A stretch of DNA of 64,000 bases from an uncultured Clostridia bacterium (lineage in GTDB: Bacteria > Bacillota > Clostridia > TANB77 > CAG-508). A model generated the notes under the pieces. That model was not told the origin of the DNA. It was given only the letters and a program-made list of their open reading frames with translations, and made no database searches. The stretch covers positions 27,110 through 91,109 of the forward strand of contig CAPYID010000004.1 of assembly GCA_948739805.1 (NCBI GenBank), written 5' to 3'. Both the position numbers and the translations under genes were made by a program. This document shows positions 54,358 to 63,721 of the stretch, in pieces. Every line of letters begins with the position of its first letter. The stretch's first letter is position 1.

Positions 54358-55374
54358 TTACATCCCCATTCTACTTAATGAACGATAAAATTCATCAATT
54401 GCTTTTAATTTTGGTTTTACTATTATATTAATTTTTGCCTTATCTGCAATATCCTTTAAATACATCTTCGTTTCTTCATCTCTTACATATATACTCTTTG
54501 GTCTTCCCATTTTATAAAAATAATTTATTAATAATTCTGCTGATTCTAGTACATAATCACTTTTACTTTCATACTCATTTTTGTTTATTAAATCATGAGA
54601 TATAACAAACCCTGATTTTCTTTCAGCAATCATCCTAGCTAATGGATAATAATGCCTTCCATCTTTTTCTTTATTATCTCTTATTCTAATTGGTACATAA
54701 TTCAAAAATTCATATTCAAGTTCCATCTCTGTTTGTGGTAATTTCATTATGTCCTTTTCAAATTCTACTTCTGTTTCAATAGTATTAAATTGTTTTTCTG
54801 GTAGCATTAGTGGAACTGGATAGTTCAAAAATAACTTCTTTTCTTCATCATAATGTCTGGCTAAAATTTCTCCATTTTCAAAATCAGCTTTTATGCCTTG
54901 CTCTATAATCGCTCTAAACATCATATAAAAATTCTTTAATGCTTCTATCATTATTTTTACTTGATTTATATTAATTGGACTTGGTTCATATCCTTTCTCA
55001 AAACTTTCAAATGATATCCATGTTCCTCTAAAACTTAATCCTAATTCTTTAATTATTTCTCTATTTTTAGGTAATGTTTCTTGTCTTCCTATAAAATTAC
55101 ACATAAGACATTCTTGGTAATTTAGTAACATATATTCTGGAATTTGATTTTTTGCTAATTCAAAAAATCCATTAATTCGCTCTCCTTGGTATATAGCTAT
55201 TGCTCTATGCATTCCACCATGTCCCATTACACTACAGTAAAAAATCTCATTCAATGGTTGGCATAGATATACTAATAAATCCATATCCCACAAATATTTC
55301 CATGGTTCTAACTTTTGTATTTTTTCTGCTATTTCATATAATTCTAACCATAATTCTTTTTCTTTTAACTTCAT
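54358..55374 (-). CDS. Hypothetical protein, 338 aa (DUF7309/DUF6930-like)
   Basis: A soluble protein. The N-terminal part WLELYEIAEKIQKLEPWKYLWD, with VMGHGGMHRAIAIYQG, and the C-terminal part YYPLARMIAERKSGFVISHDLI and GRPKSIYVRDEETKMYLKDI resemble a two-domain family of plant- and bacteria-wide uncharacterised proteins. I recall the names DUF7309 and DUF6930 but am unsure of the match. Function is unknown. It sits 10 bp downstream of the UPF0158 gene. Confidence 0.6.
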   Translation of the reverse strand: MKLKEKELWLELYEIAEKIQKLEPWKYLWDMDLLVYLCQPLNEIFYCSVMGHGGMHRAIAIYQGERINGFFELAKNQIPEYMLLNYQECLMCNFIGRQETLPKNREIIKELGLSFRGTWISFESFEKGYEPSPININQVKIMIEALKNFYMMFRAIIEQGIKADFENGEILARHYDEEKKLFLNYPVPLMLPEKQFNTIETEVEFEKDIMKLPQTEMELEYEFLNYVPIRIRDNKEKDGRHYYPLARMIAERKSGFVISHDLINKNEYESKSDYVLESAELLINYFYKMGRPKSIYVRDEETKMYLKDIADKAKINIIVKPKLKAIDEFYRSLSRMGM

Positions 55375-55383
55375 ATATTGCTC

Positions 55384-55860
55384 CTATCCTTCATATTCTA
55401 AATTATTTTCTTTGCACCATTCTATAGCTATTTCTTTTAATTTCTCATCATAAAATTTATAATATTCATTTTCTAATCCTATTTCTATTAATTTATCTTT
55501 AAATTTTCGATGCATTCCCTTTTGCCACATGCAATTTTCTAATTGGATTCTTTTGCTATTATTAGAAACAGTTTCAATAAATTCTTCCATAATATCACTA
55601 TCTTTTATTTCAAAATTATTAGGCAATGCAATGTAGTTATCTATATCATTATATAATAAGTCATATACCTCTTTTAAATGTTCTCTTTGCCACTCTGGAT
55701 AGTCTTGGATATTATTTTCAAAATCATCGTCTTGGGCTATTCTAACGTTGTCATCCTGAACATTTAGTATTTCGCCTGTTACTTTATTATAGTATACTGT
55801 GGTATCCATAAATCTCATTTGTAATTCATCTATAATTTTTTGTATATCTACTTTTTTCAT
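55384..55860 (-). CDS. UPF0158-family protein
   Basis: A 158-aa acidic protein. DTTVYYNKVTGEILNVQDD opens it; IALPNNFEIKDSDIMEEFI and the end KLKEIAIEWCKENNLEYEG match UPF0158 (PF03682). The family has no known function. It is the first cargo gene after the right end of the element, with its own start near AAGGAGTTATAAATG. It may lead an operon with the two genes that follow. Confidence 0.8.
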   Translation of the reverse strand: MKKVDIQKIIDELQMRFMDTTVYYNKVTGEILNVQDDNVRIAQDDDFENNIQDYPEWQREHLKEVYDLLYNDIDNYIALPNNFEIKDSDIMEEFIETVSNNSKRIQLENCMWQKGMHRKFKDKLIEIGLENEYYKFYDEKLKEIAIEWCKENNLEYEG

Positions 55861-56003
55861 TTATAACTCCTTACTTTTTTATTTGATTTAAGAATACCAT
55901 ACTTTTATAAATATTACAATATATAGCAATTTTTAATAAAAGAGTAGTTAACTATTGACAAAAAGAGAAAGCAAATTTAATTACTTTCCCTTGATTTAAT
56001 AGT

Positions 56004-57758
56004 TTATATCATTATAGATTTTTGGATAGTTTCACTGTGTGTTGCCAAAATTACCCACGCACCTCCTTGATGTCCCCCTTCACCTGTTGGATTATATAAT
56101 GTTATTAATATAACAAGTTCTGGGTCTGAGATTGATGCAACTCCACAAAATGATGTTACATATTTCCCAGTGTTTACTCCATCTTCTGATGTTCCTGTTT
56201 TTCCTCCTATTGAGTATCCTTTTACTTGTGCATTTTTTCCTGTTCCTAATGCAACTACTGATTCCATCATACTTAATACATTTTTTGATGTTTCTTTTGA
56301 TATTACATTTTCACTTAATATTACAGGTTCTTTTTCTTGTGTTTCTCCTGTTTCTGAGTCTATTGTGGCTTTTACAACTCTTGGCTGTATTAGATTTCCT
56401 CCATTTGCTATTGATGATACTGCTGTTACTAATTGTAGTGGTGTGATTTCAAATCTTTGACCAAATGAAATTGTTGCAAGTTCTACTGGGCCTGCTTTTT
56501 CTTTTGCTATAAATATACTATTTGCTTCACCTGGTAGGTCTACTCCTGTCTTTGATAATAGCCCAAATTTTTCTAGATAACTAAAATATGTGTCTACACC
56601 TAATTTCTGCCCTAATCCTATAAATATTGGATTACATGAGTTCATTAGAGCTGTTCTTAAACTTTCTGAACCATGTGGTCTATAATATCTCCAACATTTT
56701 ATAGACACTCCTGCAACCTCTATTCTACCAGTACATGCAAAGTTTTCTGCTTCTATATCTTTTACTAATCCTTCTTCTATGGCTGTTGATGCGGTTATTA
56801 ATTTGAATGTTGATCCTGGTTCATATGTATCTGATATTGCCTTATTTCTCCACATTTTTTCTAAATTGTTTGATCTCTCACTGCTTTGAAGTGTATTCCA
56901 TATTGATTTTAATTCTTCATTATTTATTGTATATGGGTCATTTAAGTTATATCCTGGATATGTTGCCATTGCTAATATATCTCCATTATTAGGATTCATT
57001 ATTACTACATTTCCTCCATCTGTACATACATTATCTATACATGCTTCTTCAAGATGTTTTTCTACTATGGATTGTATTGTAGAGTCTATTGTAAGTACTA
57101 AGCTATCTCCATTTATTGCTGGTACATATTCCTCTACTGTTCCATCTAGCGTTCCTCCTTTTGCATCTCTTACTCGTATTATTTTTCCCTTTGTTCCACT
57201 TAAAGTTTCATCATATTTTGCTTCTATTCCATTTAGTCCTTGATTATCACTTCCTGTAAATCCAATAACTTGTGAACATAATTCATTATTTGGATAATAT
57301 CTTTTTGTGTCTTCATCAATGTTTATTCCTTCTGTTATTTTATTTTCTTCCATCCAAATTCTTAATTCGTCTGATTTATCTTTCTCAACTTTTTTTACTA
57401 TTGTTTCTATTGAACTTTTCTTTTTTACTTTTTTTAAAACTTTCTCATAATCTAATTCAAATATGTCTGATAATGCTTTGGCTACTTTTTCTTTGTTTTC
57501 ATCTTCTATGTTCATTGGATTTACTGTAACTGTCTCTACTGTTGCAGAAACAGCTAATTCAACTCCATTTCTATCATATATTGTTCCTCTACTTGGATTT
57601 ATCGCTCTATCTAATGTTTGTTGCTTATATGCTAATTCTTGTAATTCTGCTCCTTGTACAAATTGAATCCATCCAATTCTTATCATAAGTAACATTAAAA
57701 TAATTGTTAATATTAAGAAATTATTTCTTATTCTTTTTTTTGCACTAATGCTTGGCAT
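56004..57758 (-). CDS. spoVD: SpoVD-type class B penicillin-binding protein, 5' part
   Basis: A transpeptidase for peptidoglycan, the SpoVD type acting on the spore cortex. It has a membrane anchor at about 13-33, a PBP dimerisation domain (RGTIYDRNGVELAVSA), active-site STFK (EPGSTFKLITAS), SCN (MNSCNPIF) and KTG (GGKTGTSEDG). Residues to GEGGHQGG are normal; the last 18 (AWVILATHSETIQKSIMI) are encoded by the inserted element. All catalytic motifs lie before the break, but the last helix and PASTA domain are separated. FtsI is the alternative assignment, less likely because that gene is essential. Confidence 0.9.
   Translation of the reverse strand: MPSISAKKRIRNNFLILTIILMLLMIRIGWIQFVQGAELQELAYKQQTLDRAINPSRGTIYDRNGVELAVSATVETVTVNPMNIEDENKEKVAKALSDIFELDYEKVLKKVKKKSSIETIVKKVEKDKSDELRIWMEENKITEGINIDEDTKRYYPNNELCSQVIGFTGSDNQGLNGIEAKYDETLSGTKGKIIRVRDAKGGTLDGTVEEYVPAINGDSLVLTIDSTIQSIVEKHLEEACIDNVCTDGGNVVIMNPNNGDILAMATYPGYNLNDPYTINNEELKSIWNTLQSSERSNNLEKMWRNKAISDTYEPGSTFKLITASTAIEEGLVKDIEAENFACTGRIEVAGVSIKCWRYYRPHGSESLRTALMNSCNPIFIGLGQKLGVDTYFSYLEKFGLLSKTGVDLPGEANSIFIAKEKAGPVELATISFGQRFEITPLQLVTAVSSIANGGNLIQPRVVKATIDSETGETQEKEPVILSENVISKETSKNVLSMMESVVALGTGKNAQVKGYSIGGKTGTSEDGVNTGKYVTSFCGVASISDPELVILITLYNPTGEGGHQGGAWVILATHSETIQKSIMI
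56035..56069. other. Right attachment site with inverted arm
   Basis: On minus: core CAAGGAGG, then TGCGT and arm GGGTAATTTTGGCAACACACA. Joined with the left end in a circle, the two arms flank AAGGAGGTGCGT, a 54-bp near-palindrome with central GG. Confidence 0.8.
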
Positions 57759-57851
57759 TTTATTTCACCTCTAATTCAATATATTACATTATATTGAATT
57801 TGGTAGATTTTATGAGTTTAAATTAAACCCCTCCATTTATACTAAACTAGA

Positions 57852-57868
57852 CACTGCCATTGGCAGTG
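57852..57868. terminator. Hairpin after the MscS gene
   Basis: CACTGCCA-T-TGGCAGTG, 19 bp after the MscS stop; AGG and CCT extend it imperfectly. It is probably a transcript end. Confidence 0.55.
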
Positions 57869-57887
57869 CCTGGTAAAAAGATGTTTA

Positions 57888-58949
57888 CTATATTTCTTCG
57901 TTTTTTATGTAGATATTTTTACTTGGGTATACTAATTTTATCTTCTTATCTTCTAATAAATTTATTATGTTTAAATTTGCCTTTGTTTTGAATTTTAAAA
58001 AGTCAGTAAATTCTATTATGTTTACAAAAAAGTATATTGCTATTTTTACTGAGTCTTCTGTTATTTCTCCAACATTTACTTGTAGTGAGTTTGCTATTAC
58101 TTCTGTATTACTGTATAATACTAATTTTATTGATTCCATTAATTCAGAAATTTGACTTGCTGTAATATCTAATGGTAATCTTAAATTTAAGTCTACTCTT
58201 CTTTTATCTATTTTTGATATATTTACGACTGATTCACTTACAATTTTAGAGTTTTGTATTGTTACTATTGCATTTTCTGCTGTTCTTATTTTTGTACTTC
58301 TGAATTTTATTTCTTCAACAGTTCCTGAATAACTTCCTACTTGAATATAATCACCTATTTCAAATGGTTTATCTGTTATAATTGCAAATCCACTTAAAAG
58401 ATTTTCTGCTAGTTCTTGTGCTGCAAGAGCTATTACTACACTACTTAGTCCTAGCCCTGTGATTAATCCACTTAAATCATACCCTAAGTCTGCTATAATC
58501 ATAAATCCTGCAACTATGTATAGTATTACTTTTATTACTTTACTTATTATACTTATTGCAACTTTATTTTCTGAAAATTTTTCACTTTCTCCGACTTTCC
58601 TCATTATTTTAGATTCTGGAGAAATTAACTCTGCTATTACTCTTGCTGCATTTACGATTACAAATATTCTAACTATTTTTGATGATAAAATAAACCAGTT
58701 CTCAGGTAAATCTAATACTAATAGTGCTATATAAATTCCTATACATAGAAAAATACTTTTTAGTGCTTTATATATATCACTATTTTTTATCTTTTCTTTA
58801 TCGTTTCCTTTGATTTTTAATAGTTTCATAACTAATTTAGAAAACAATGAACTCACCATATAAAATACTATGACTATTACTATTGCTATTAGAACATCTA
58901 TTAAATTTCTTTCTTTAATATTTTCTATAAAACCATTTATTTGCTCCAT
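57888..58949 (-). CDS. MscS-family mechanosensitive ion channel
   Basis: A 353-aa membrane protein. Helices lie at about 17-40, 62-80, 85-105 and 130-180. The pore-lining Gly/Ala-rich segment is DLSGLITGLGLSSVVIALAAQELAENLLSGF, seen at about 155-185. The beta domain opens DKPFEIGDYIQVGSYSGTVEEI with FRSTKIRTAENAIVTIQNS. It releases osmolytes on hypo-osmotic shock. The start has GAAGGGAAGAAAAAT. Confidence 0.92.
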   Translation of the reverse strand: MEQINGFIENIKERNLIDVLIAIVIVIVFYMVSSLFSKLVMKLLKIKGNDKEKIKNSDIYKALKSIFLCIGIYIALLVLDLPENWFILSSKIVRIFVIVNAARVIAELISPESKIMRKVGESEKFSENKVAISIISKVIKVILYIVAGFMIIADLGYDLSGLITGLGLSSVVIALAAQELAENLLSGFAIITDKPFEIGDYIQVGSYSGTVEEIKFRSTKIRTAENAIVTIQNSKIVSESVVNISKIDKRRVDLNLRLPLDITASQISELMESIKLVLYSNTEVIANSLQVNVGEITEDSVKIAIYFFVNIIEFTDFLKFKTKANLNIINLLEDKKIKLVYPSKNIYIKNEEI

Positions 58950-58986
58950 ATTTTTCTTCCCTTCTATTGCTTAAATCTTTCTTATT

Positions 58987-59793
58987 CTAATTATCTAAAA
59001 TATGTTTTTCAATAAATCTTGCAACCCCATCTTCATCATTTTTTAATGTTATATAATCTGCAATATTCTTTAATTCATCTTTAGCATTTTCCATTGCTAC
59101 TCCTATTCCACATTCTTTAAACATTGCACAATCGTTAATTCCGTCTCCAAATGCTATTGTTTCTTCCTTTTTTATTCCTAATTTTTCGATTAGATGCTGT
59201 ATGCCTATTCCTTTGTCTATATTTGTATTGTTTATATCAAAGAAGAAACTTCTTACTCCTATTCCATAATTAGGTGTCCAAATTTTTTCTTCATTTGATA
59301 ACATATCTCTAATTTTTTTGTTTTCTCTGTTTTTTTCCATATTTATAACTATCTGAAATATTTTTTTATCTAATATATCTCTTATATTATTAATTTTTAT
59401 ATATCCATCTAATTCCTTTCTAAAGATTAGAGTGTTTATATATTCTTGTTCTTTTGACTCTAATATTAGTTCTATATTTTCTTGTTCACATATATCCCAC
59501 ATCTTGTAAAGTAATTCCTCTTCTATTACACTTTCAAATATTTCTACATTGTCAACATAATTGTAAACAAATGCTCCGTTATTTGCTATTATATATTTTG
59601 AAGCATTAATTTGCTTTGATATTGTACATACAGATTGATTTGATCTACCTGAACATAATACAATATTTATTTCTTTTAGTTTTACTTTATTTAAAATATT
59701 TTTTGTGTATTCTGTTACTTCTTTTTTGGTATTATATAGAGTTCCATCAATATCTAAAAAAATCATTTTTATGTTATCTAATTTCTTTTCCAT
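58987..59793 (-). CDS. HAD-superfamily Cof-type hydrolase
   Basis: A 268-aa cytoplasmic phosphatase-like protein. Motif I IFLDIDGTLYNT (about 12-23), motif II VLCSGRS, and motif IV AFGDGINDCAMFKECG with the Asp pair. The cap domain is inserted between them, as in the IIB (Cof) subfamily. Substrates are often sugar phosphates; none is indicated here. GGAGATAAT upstream. The promoter-like TTGCCT, 17 bases, TAAAAT lies further up. Confidence 0.9.
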   Translation of the reverse strand: MEKKLDNIKMIFLDIDGTLYNTKKEVTEYTKNILNKVKLKEINIVLCSGRSNQSVCTISKQINASKYIIANNGAFVYNYVDNVEIFESVIEEELLYKMWDICEQENIELILESKEQEYINTLIFRKELDGYIKINNIRDILDKKIFQIVINMEKNRENKKIRDMLSNEEKIWTPNYGIGVRSFFFDINNTNIDKGIGIQHLIEKLGIKKEETIAFGDGINDCAMFKECGIGVAMENAKDELKNIADYITLKNDEDGVARFIEKHILDN

Positions 59794-59887
59794 ATATTAT
59801 CTCCTTATTTCAATTTTTTATATTTTATAATAATATTTGAAAAAAGGCAATTAATATTTTTAAGTAATTTCTCTTTTCATTTTTTAA

Positions 59888-61567
59888 TTATTGACTGCTA
59901 TATAAATCAAAATATTTTCCTTTTTGGGATAATAGTTCTTCATGTGTACCTTGTTCAATTATGTTTCCATTTTCTAGATATAATATTTTGTCTGCTTTTT
60001 GTATTGTTGAAAGTCTATGTGCTATTATAAATGTTGTTTTTCCTTTCATTAGTTCTAACATACTTTGCTGTATCTTGTTTTCAGTTATTAAGTCTATATT
60101 GCTTGTAGCTTCATCTAGTATTAATATACTTGGGTTTCTTAGCATTATCCTTGATATTGTTATTAATTGTATTTCTCCTTCTGATAACATCTCATTATTA
60201 ATTATAGTATTATACTTCTGTGGCAATTTTTCTATAAAAGCGTCTGCTCTTGATAATTTTGCTACTCTTTTAATCTCTTCTTCTGATATATTTTTTAACC
60301 CATAAGCTATGTTTTCTTTTACTGTTTCTGTAAAAATTTTTGTGTCTTGCAAGACAATACCTATATTTTCTCTTAATACATCAATTGGTATATCTTTTAT
60401 GTTAATTCCATTGATATATATGTTTCCTTTATTTATTTCATAAAATCTCATTAATAAATTAACTATTGTTGTTTTCCCAGCCCCTGTTTTTCCAACTATT
60501 GCTATTGTGTCTCCTTCTTTTACTTTTAAATTAAGTTCTTTTATAAAAGGGGCTTTTGTATATGAAAAGTGCACATTTTTTAATTCTATATCACCATTTA
60601 TTCTAGTTATTTCTTTATTAGTTGTCTCAAATTTTTCTTCTTCACTTCTTAAAAATTTTTCTATCCTTTCTGATGAAGCAAATGCTGTTTGTAATTCTGA
60701 TAAAATTGCTGTGATTTCATTAAATGGTCTTGTAAAAATACTTGTATACATTAAAAATGTTGTGATATCTCCAATTGTTATTTCACTCTTTGACATTAAT
60801 ATTACTCCAATAACTCCAGTTATAACATATCCTATATTTGCGACTAGTCTAGTTGTAGGATTAGTTAAAGCTGAATAAAATTGTGCCTTTACACCAGTTT
60901 TATATAATTGTGTGTTTATTTCTTCAAATCTTTTTTCTGCTTCTAACTCATAGTTAAAATTTCTTACTGTATTTTGATAAGTAATGAATTCTTCTGCATT
61001 ATTATTTAATTTTGCAACAATATTTGCTCTATCTTTAAAAAATACATTTGTATTTTTAGTTACCCATTTTGAAATAAAGTACATTACTGGTGCAATGGTT
61101 ATTAAAATTATAGATATTTTAATATTTATTTTTATCATTATTACTACTGAAAATATTACAATAACTATTCCACTTATGATTTTAGGGAGACCTTGAATTA
61201 TCCCATTTGAGATATTATCTATATCGACGCTAAATTGATTTAAAATATCTCCATATTCAATTTTATCTATTTCTTTCATTTTAATATTATTAATTTTATA
61301 AAATATATCTTTTCTAACTTTCTTTTGAATATTTGCTATCATTTTTGATAAGAGTTTTACTTGCAATATACTAATTAGATATATTATTATATATGATGTT
61401 GCTAAGATAATTAAGTTATAAATAAACTCTTGATAAGAAAATTCTACAAACTTGTTTATTATCTTTCCAACATATATTGGTGCTATTACTGTTATTATTG
61501 ATATGAATACTGTTAGAATAGATATGCTTAAGAGTATTTTCTTGTTTTTTAATATATATTTTTTCAT
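59888..61567 (-). CDS. ABC exporter, fused permease-ATPase (first half of a heterodimer)
   Basis: A 559-aa half-transporter. Six membrane helices lie within about 12-290. The ATPase has Walker A IVGKTGAGKTTIVNLL, Q-loop IVLQDTKIF, signature MLSEGEIQLITISRIM (LSEGE rather than LSGGQ, so one ATP site is degenerate), Walker B ILILDEATSNID and H-loop IAHRLST. It pairs with the next gene (61582-63283). The substrate is unknown; a drug or peptide exporter is plausible. Confidence 0.92.
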   Translation of the reverse strand: MKKYILKNKKILLSISILTVFISIITVIAPIYVGKIINKFVEFSYQEFIYNLIILATSYIIIYLISILQVKLLSKMIANIQKKVRKDIFYKINNIKMKEIDKIEYGDILNQFSVDIDNISNGIIQGLPKIISGIVIVIFSVVIMIKINIKISIILITIAPVMYFISKWVTKNTNVFFKDRANIVAKLNNNAEEFITYQNTVRNFNYELEAEKRFEEINTQLYKTGVKAQFYSALTNPTTRLVANIGYVITGVIGVILMSKSEITIGDITTFLMYTSIFTRPFNEITAILSELQTAFASSERIEKFLRSEEEKFETTNKEITRINGDIELKNVHFSYTKAPFIKELNLKVKEGDTIAIVGKTGAGKTTIVNLLMRFYEINKGNIYINGINIKDIPIDVLRENIGIVLQDTKIFTETVKENIAYGLKNISEEEIKRVAKLSRADAFIEKLPQKYNTIINNEMLSEGEIQLITISRIMLRNPSILILDEATSNIDLITENKIQQSMLELMKGKTTFIIAHRLSTIQKADKILYLENGNIIEQGTHEELLSQKGKYFDLYSSQ

Positions 61568-61581
61568 GTTGTTATTCTCCT

Positions 61582-63283
61582 TTAAAGTCTTTGTAATTGT
61601 AGTATTTCTTTATAAATATTAGATTTTTCTTTAAGCTCTGTATGGCTTCCTATTTGTTCTATTTTTCCATTATTTAATACAATTATTCTATCACATTTTC
61701 TTAAAGATGATGCTTTTTGTGCTGATATTATAGTTGTAATTTTGTTTTGTTTACTGAAATTATATATATTTTCTAAAATTTTGTTTTCCGTTGTAACATC
61801 TACACTACTTGTTATGTCATCTAAAATTAATATTTGTGGCTTATTGATAAATGCCCTTGCTAATGCAATTCTTTGTCTTTGTCCTCCTGATAAATTTGCA
61901 CCATTCCCTTCTAACAATGTTTTTTCTTTATCTCTCATTTTTTCAACAAATTCTAGAGCATCTGACTTTTCCATTGCTTTATATAACGTATCTTTATTGA
62001 TTTTTTTCCCGCAACTTTATATTTTCTTCTATTGTTCCAGTAAAAAATTGCTTTTTTTGTGATATTATACTTATATTATCTTTTAAGGTTTTCTTTTTAT
62101 AGTGTTTAATATTTTTTCCGAATATTAGGATTTCTCCTTGTTTTATATCGTAGTTTCTGCTTATTAAATTTAATAAACTAGTTTTACCACTTGCAGTAAA
62201 ACCTATAATTCCTATTATCTCCCCTTGTTTTATTGTTAAATTCAAGTCTTTTATTAGTTCTGATTCTTCATTGTATGAAAATTCAATATTTCTTATTGTT
62301 ATTGCATTTTCTATATTGCTAATTTCTTCTATTTCTCCATATTCCATATCTGGTTTTATTGTTATAATTTCTGTTATTCTATTAGCAGATACAAATGCCC
62401 TTGTATATATAATTATTAAATTTGATAATACTATTATTGCATTAGTCATTTGAGAAATATAATTAATAATTGCTATTAAATTTCCTACTGTAATGTCTTT
62501 TATATATACTTTTGAAACATATAAAATTATTACTATAGCAATATTTAGAATAATAATATTGTTAGGGGCTAATAAGTTTGATATAAAATTATATTTTAGT
62601 GACAGCTCGTGGATTTTATTGTTTTGTATATTAAATTCTTTATTTTCAAGTTGTTTTGTATTAAAACTTCTTATCAATCTTATATTAACTAGGTTTTCCT
62701 TTATTCTAACTAATATTTTATCAATTTTTGAATTAAGATTTTTTTGTAATTTTGAGCTAACTTTAAAGGCTATGAATATTGATATTGCTAATATTATCAA
62801 TATTAAAGTAATTGCTATTGCAAGCATTACATTAATTATGAAAATCATTATTAATGATCCTAAGCAAATAAATGGTGATCTTAATACTAATCTTATAAAC
62901 ATTGCAACTGCAACCTCTAAATTGCTTATATCATTTGTCATTCTATTAACAAGTGCTGAACTACCATATACATTTAATTGTTTGTTTGATAATTCTGATA
63001 TATGTTTAAATAAAGTTTTTCTTAGAGTATTTCCATATCCCTGAGAAGCCTTTGCTGCAAAATATTGACTGGTACTAGCACTACAAAAACTAATTATTAC
63101 TATTACTAATATGCCTATTGTGTATAGTATAATTTGTTTAGTGGTTAGATTTGCAGAATTATCTATAATCTTAGCAATTATTATAGGTAATGATATTTCG
63201 ATTATTGCTTCAAATAACTTAAATAATGGTCCAAATGTTAATTCTTTTTTATATGGTTTTAAGTATTTTAACATTTCTTTCAT
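61582..63283 (-). CDS. ABC exporter, fused permease-ATPase (second half), broken by one extra base
   Basis: ATG 63283 (AAAGGA 12 bases upstream) opens KEMLKYLKPYKKELT and six helices, then Walker A IIGFTASGKTSLLNLI and GTIEENIKL. Codon 425 is CGG and the frame ends soon after (REKNQ). Skipping the extra C (plus G 62011) gives LGKKINKDTLYKAMEKSD, then signature NLSGGQRQRIALARAF, Walker B ILILDDITSSVD and H-loop-like ISAQKASS. The full protein is about 567 aa. The gene lies 14 bp before its partner. Walker A has an unusual FTASGKT. The H-loop His is Gln, so this site may be impaired. Confidence 0.9.
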
Positions 63284-63495
63284 TTTCAATCTCATTCCTT
63301 TCTAGTTTTTAGTAAAATAATTATTATCTTTTTTGACCATTATTTCTTTTAAATGTCTATTTGTTATTATATACATTATGTGGATAATAATGTGTAAAAC
63401 ATAGTATCTTACATTTTTCATTTTTTTATAAAAAAAGAATTAAAGAAAATAAGTTAAAAAATTTCTATTACATTATTTCTGCATTCATTTATATG

Positions 63496-63543
63496 AAAAA
63501 AGATACATTAAATGCTTATATTTCAAGCAAAATGTATCTTTTT
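63496..63543 (-). terminator. Terminator of the tRNA unit
   Basis: AAAAAGATACATT / AATGTATCTTTTTT with an imperfect inner stem, directly after tRNA-Gln. Confidence 0.8.
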
Positions 63544-63550
63544 ATTTTGG

Positions 63551-63622
63551 TTGGGCTGGCTAGATTCGAACTAGCGCATGCATGAGTCAAAGTCATGTGC
63601 CTTACCGCTTGGCTACAGCCCA
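63551..63622 (-). tRNA. tRNA-Gln (anticodon TTG)
   Basis: 72 bases. Acceptor TGGGCTG pairs with CAGCCCA, anticodon stem CATGA/TCATG carries loop CTTTGAC (TTG), T-arm GCTAG-TTCGAAT-CTAGC. Discriminator A and the CCA end are encoded (63548-63551). Confidence 0.95.
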
Positions 63623-63721
63623 ATATAAATAGTTAATTTAAGAGTTAGCTTAATAATGCTTTATGAATAGGCTAAACAACTATAATCCATCATAAATAAA
63701 TTTAATTGTATTTATTAATGG

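Larger units (their letters stand above)
48420..56069. mobile_element. Serine-recombinase element interrupting the spoVD-type gene
   Basis: The boundaries are the 8-bp direct repeats CCTCCTTG on plus at 48420-48427 and 56062-56069, so one element unit is 7642 bp. Inside each end lie inverted 21-bp arms: GGGTGATTTTGACAACACAAA from 48427 and, on minus, GGGTAATTTTGGCAACACACA from about 56056 (18 of 21 identical). Cargo on minus: recombinase, small ORF, truncated helicase, truncated HTH protein, unknown 201-aa protein, S66 peptidase, unknown 338-aa protein, UPF0158. One structured RNA is on plus. Precise excision restores the host gene. Confidence 0.9.
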
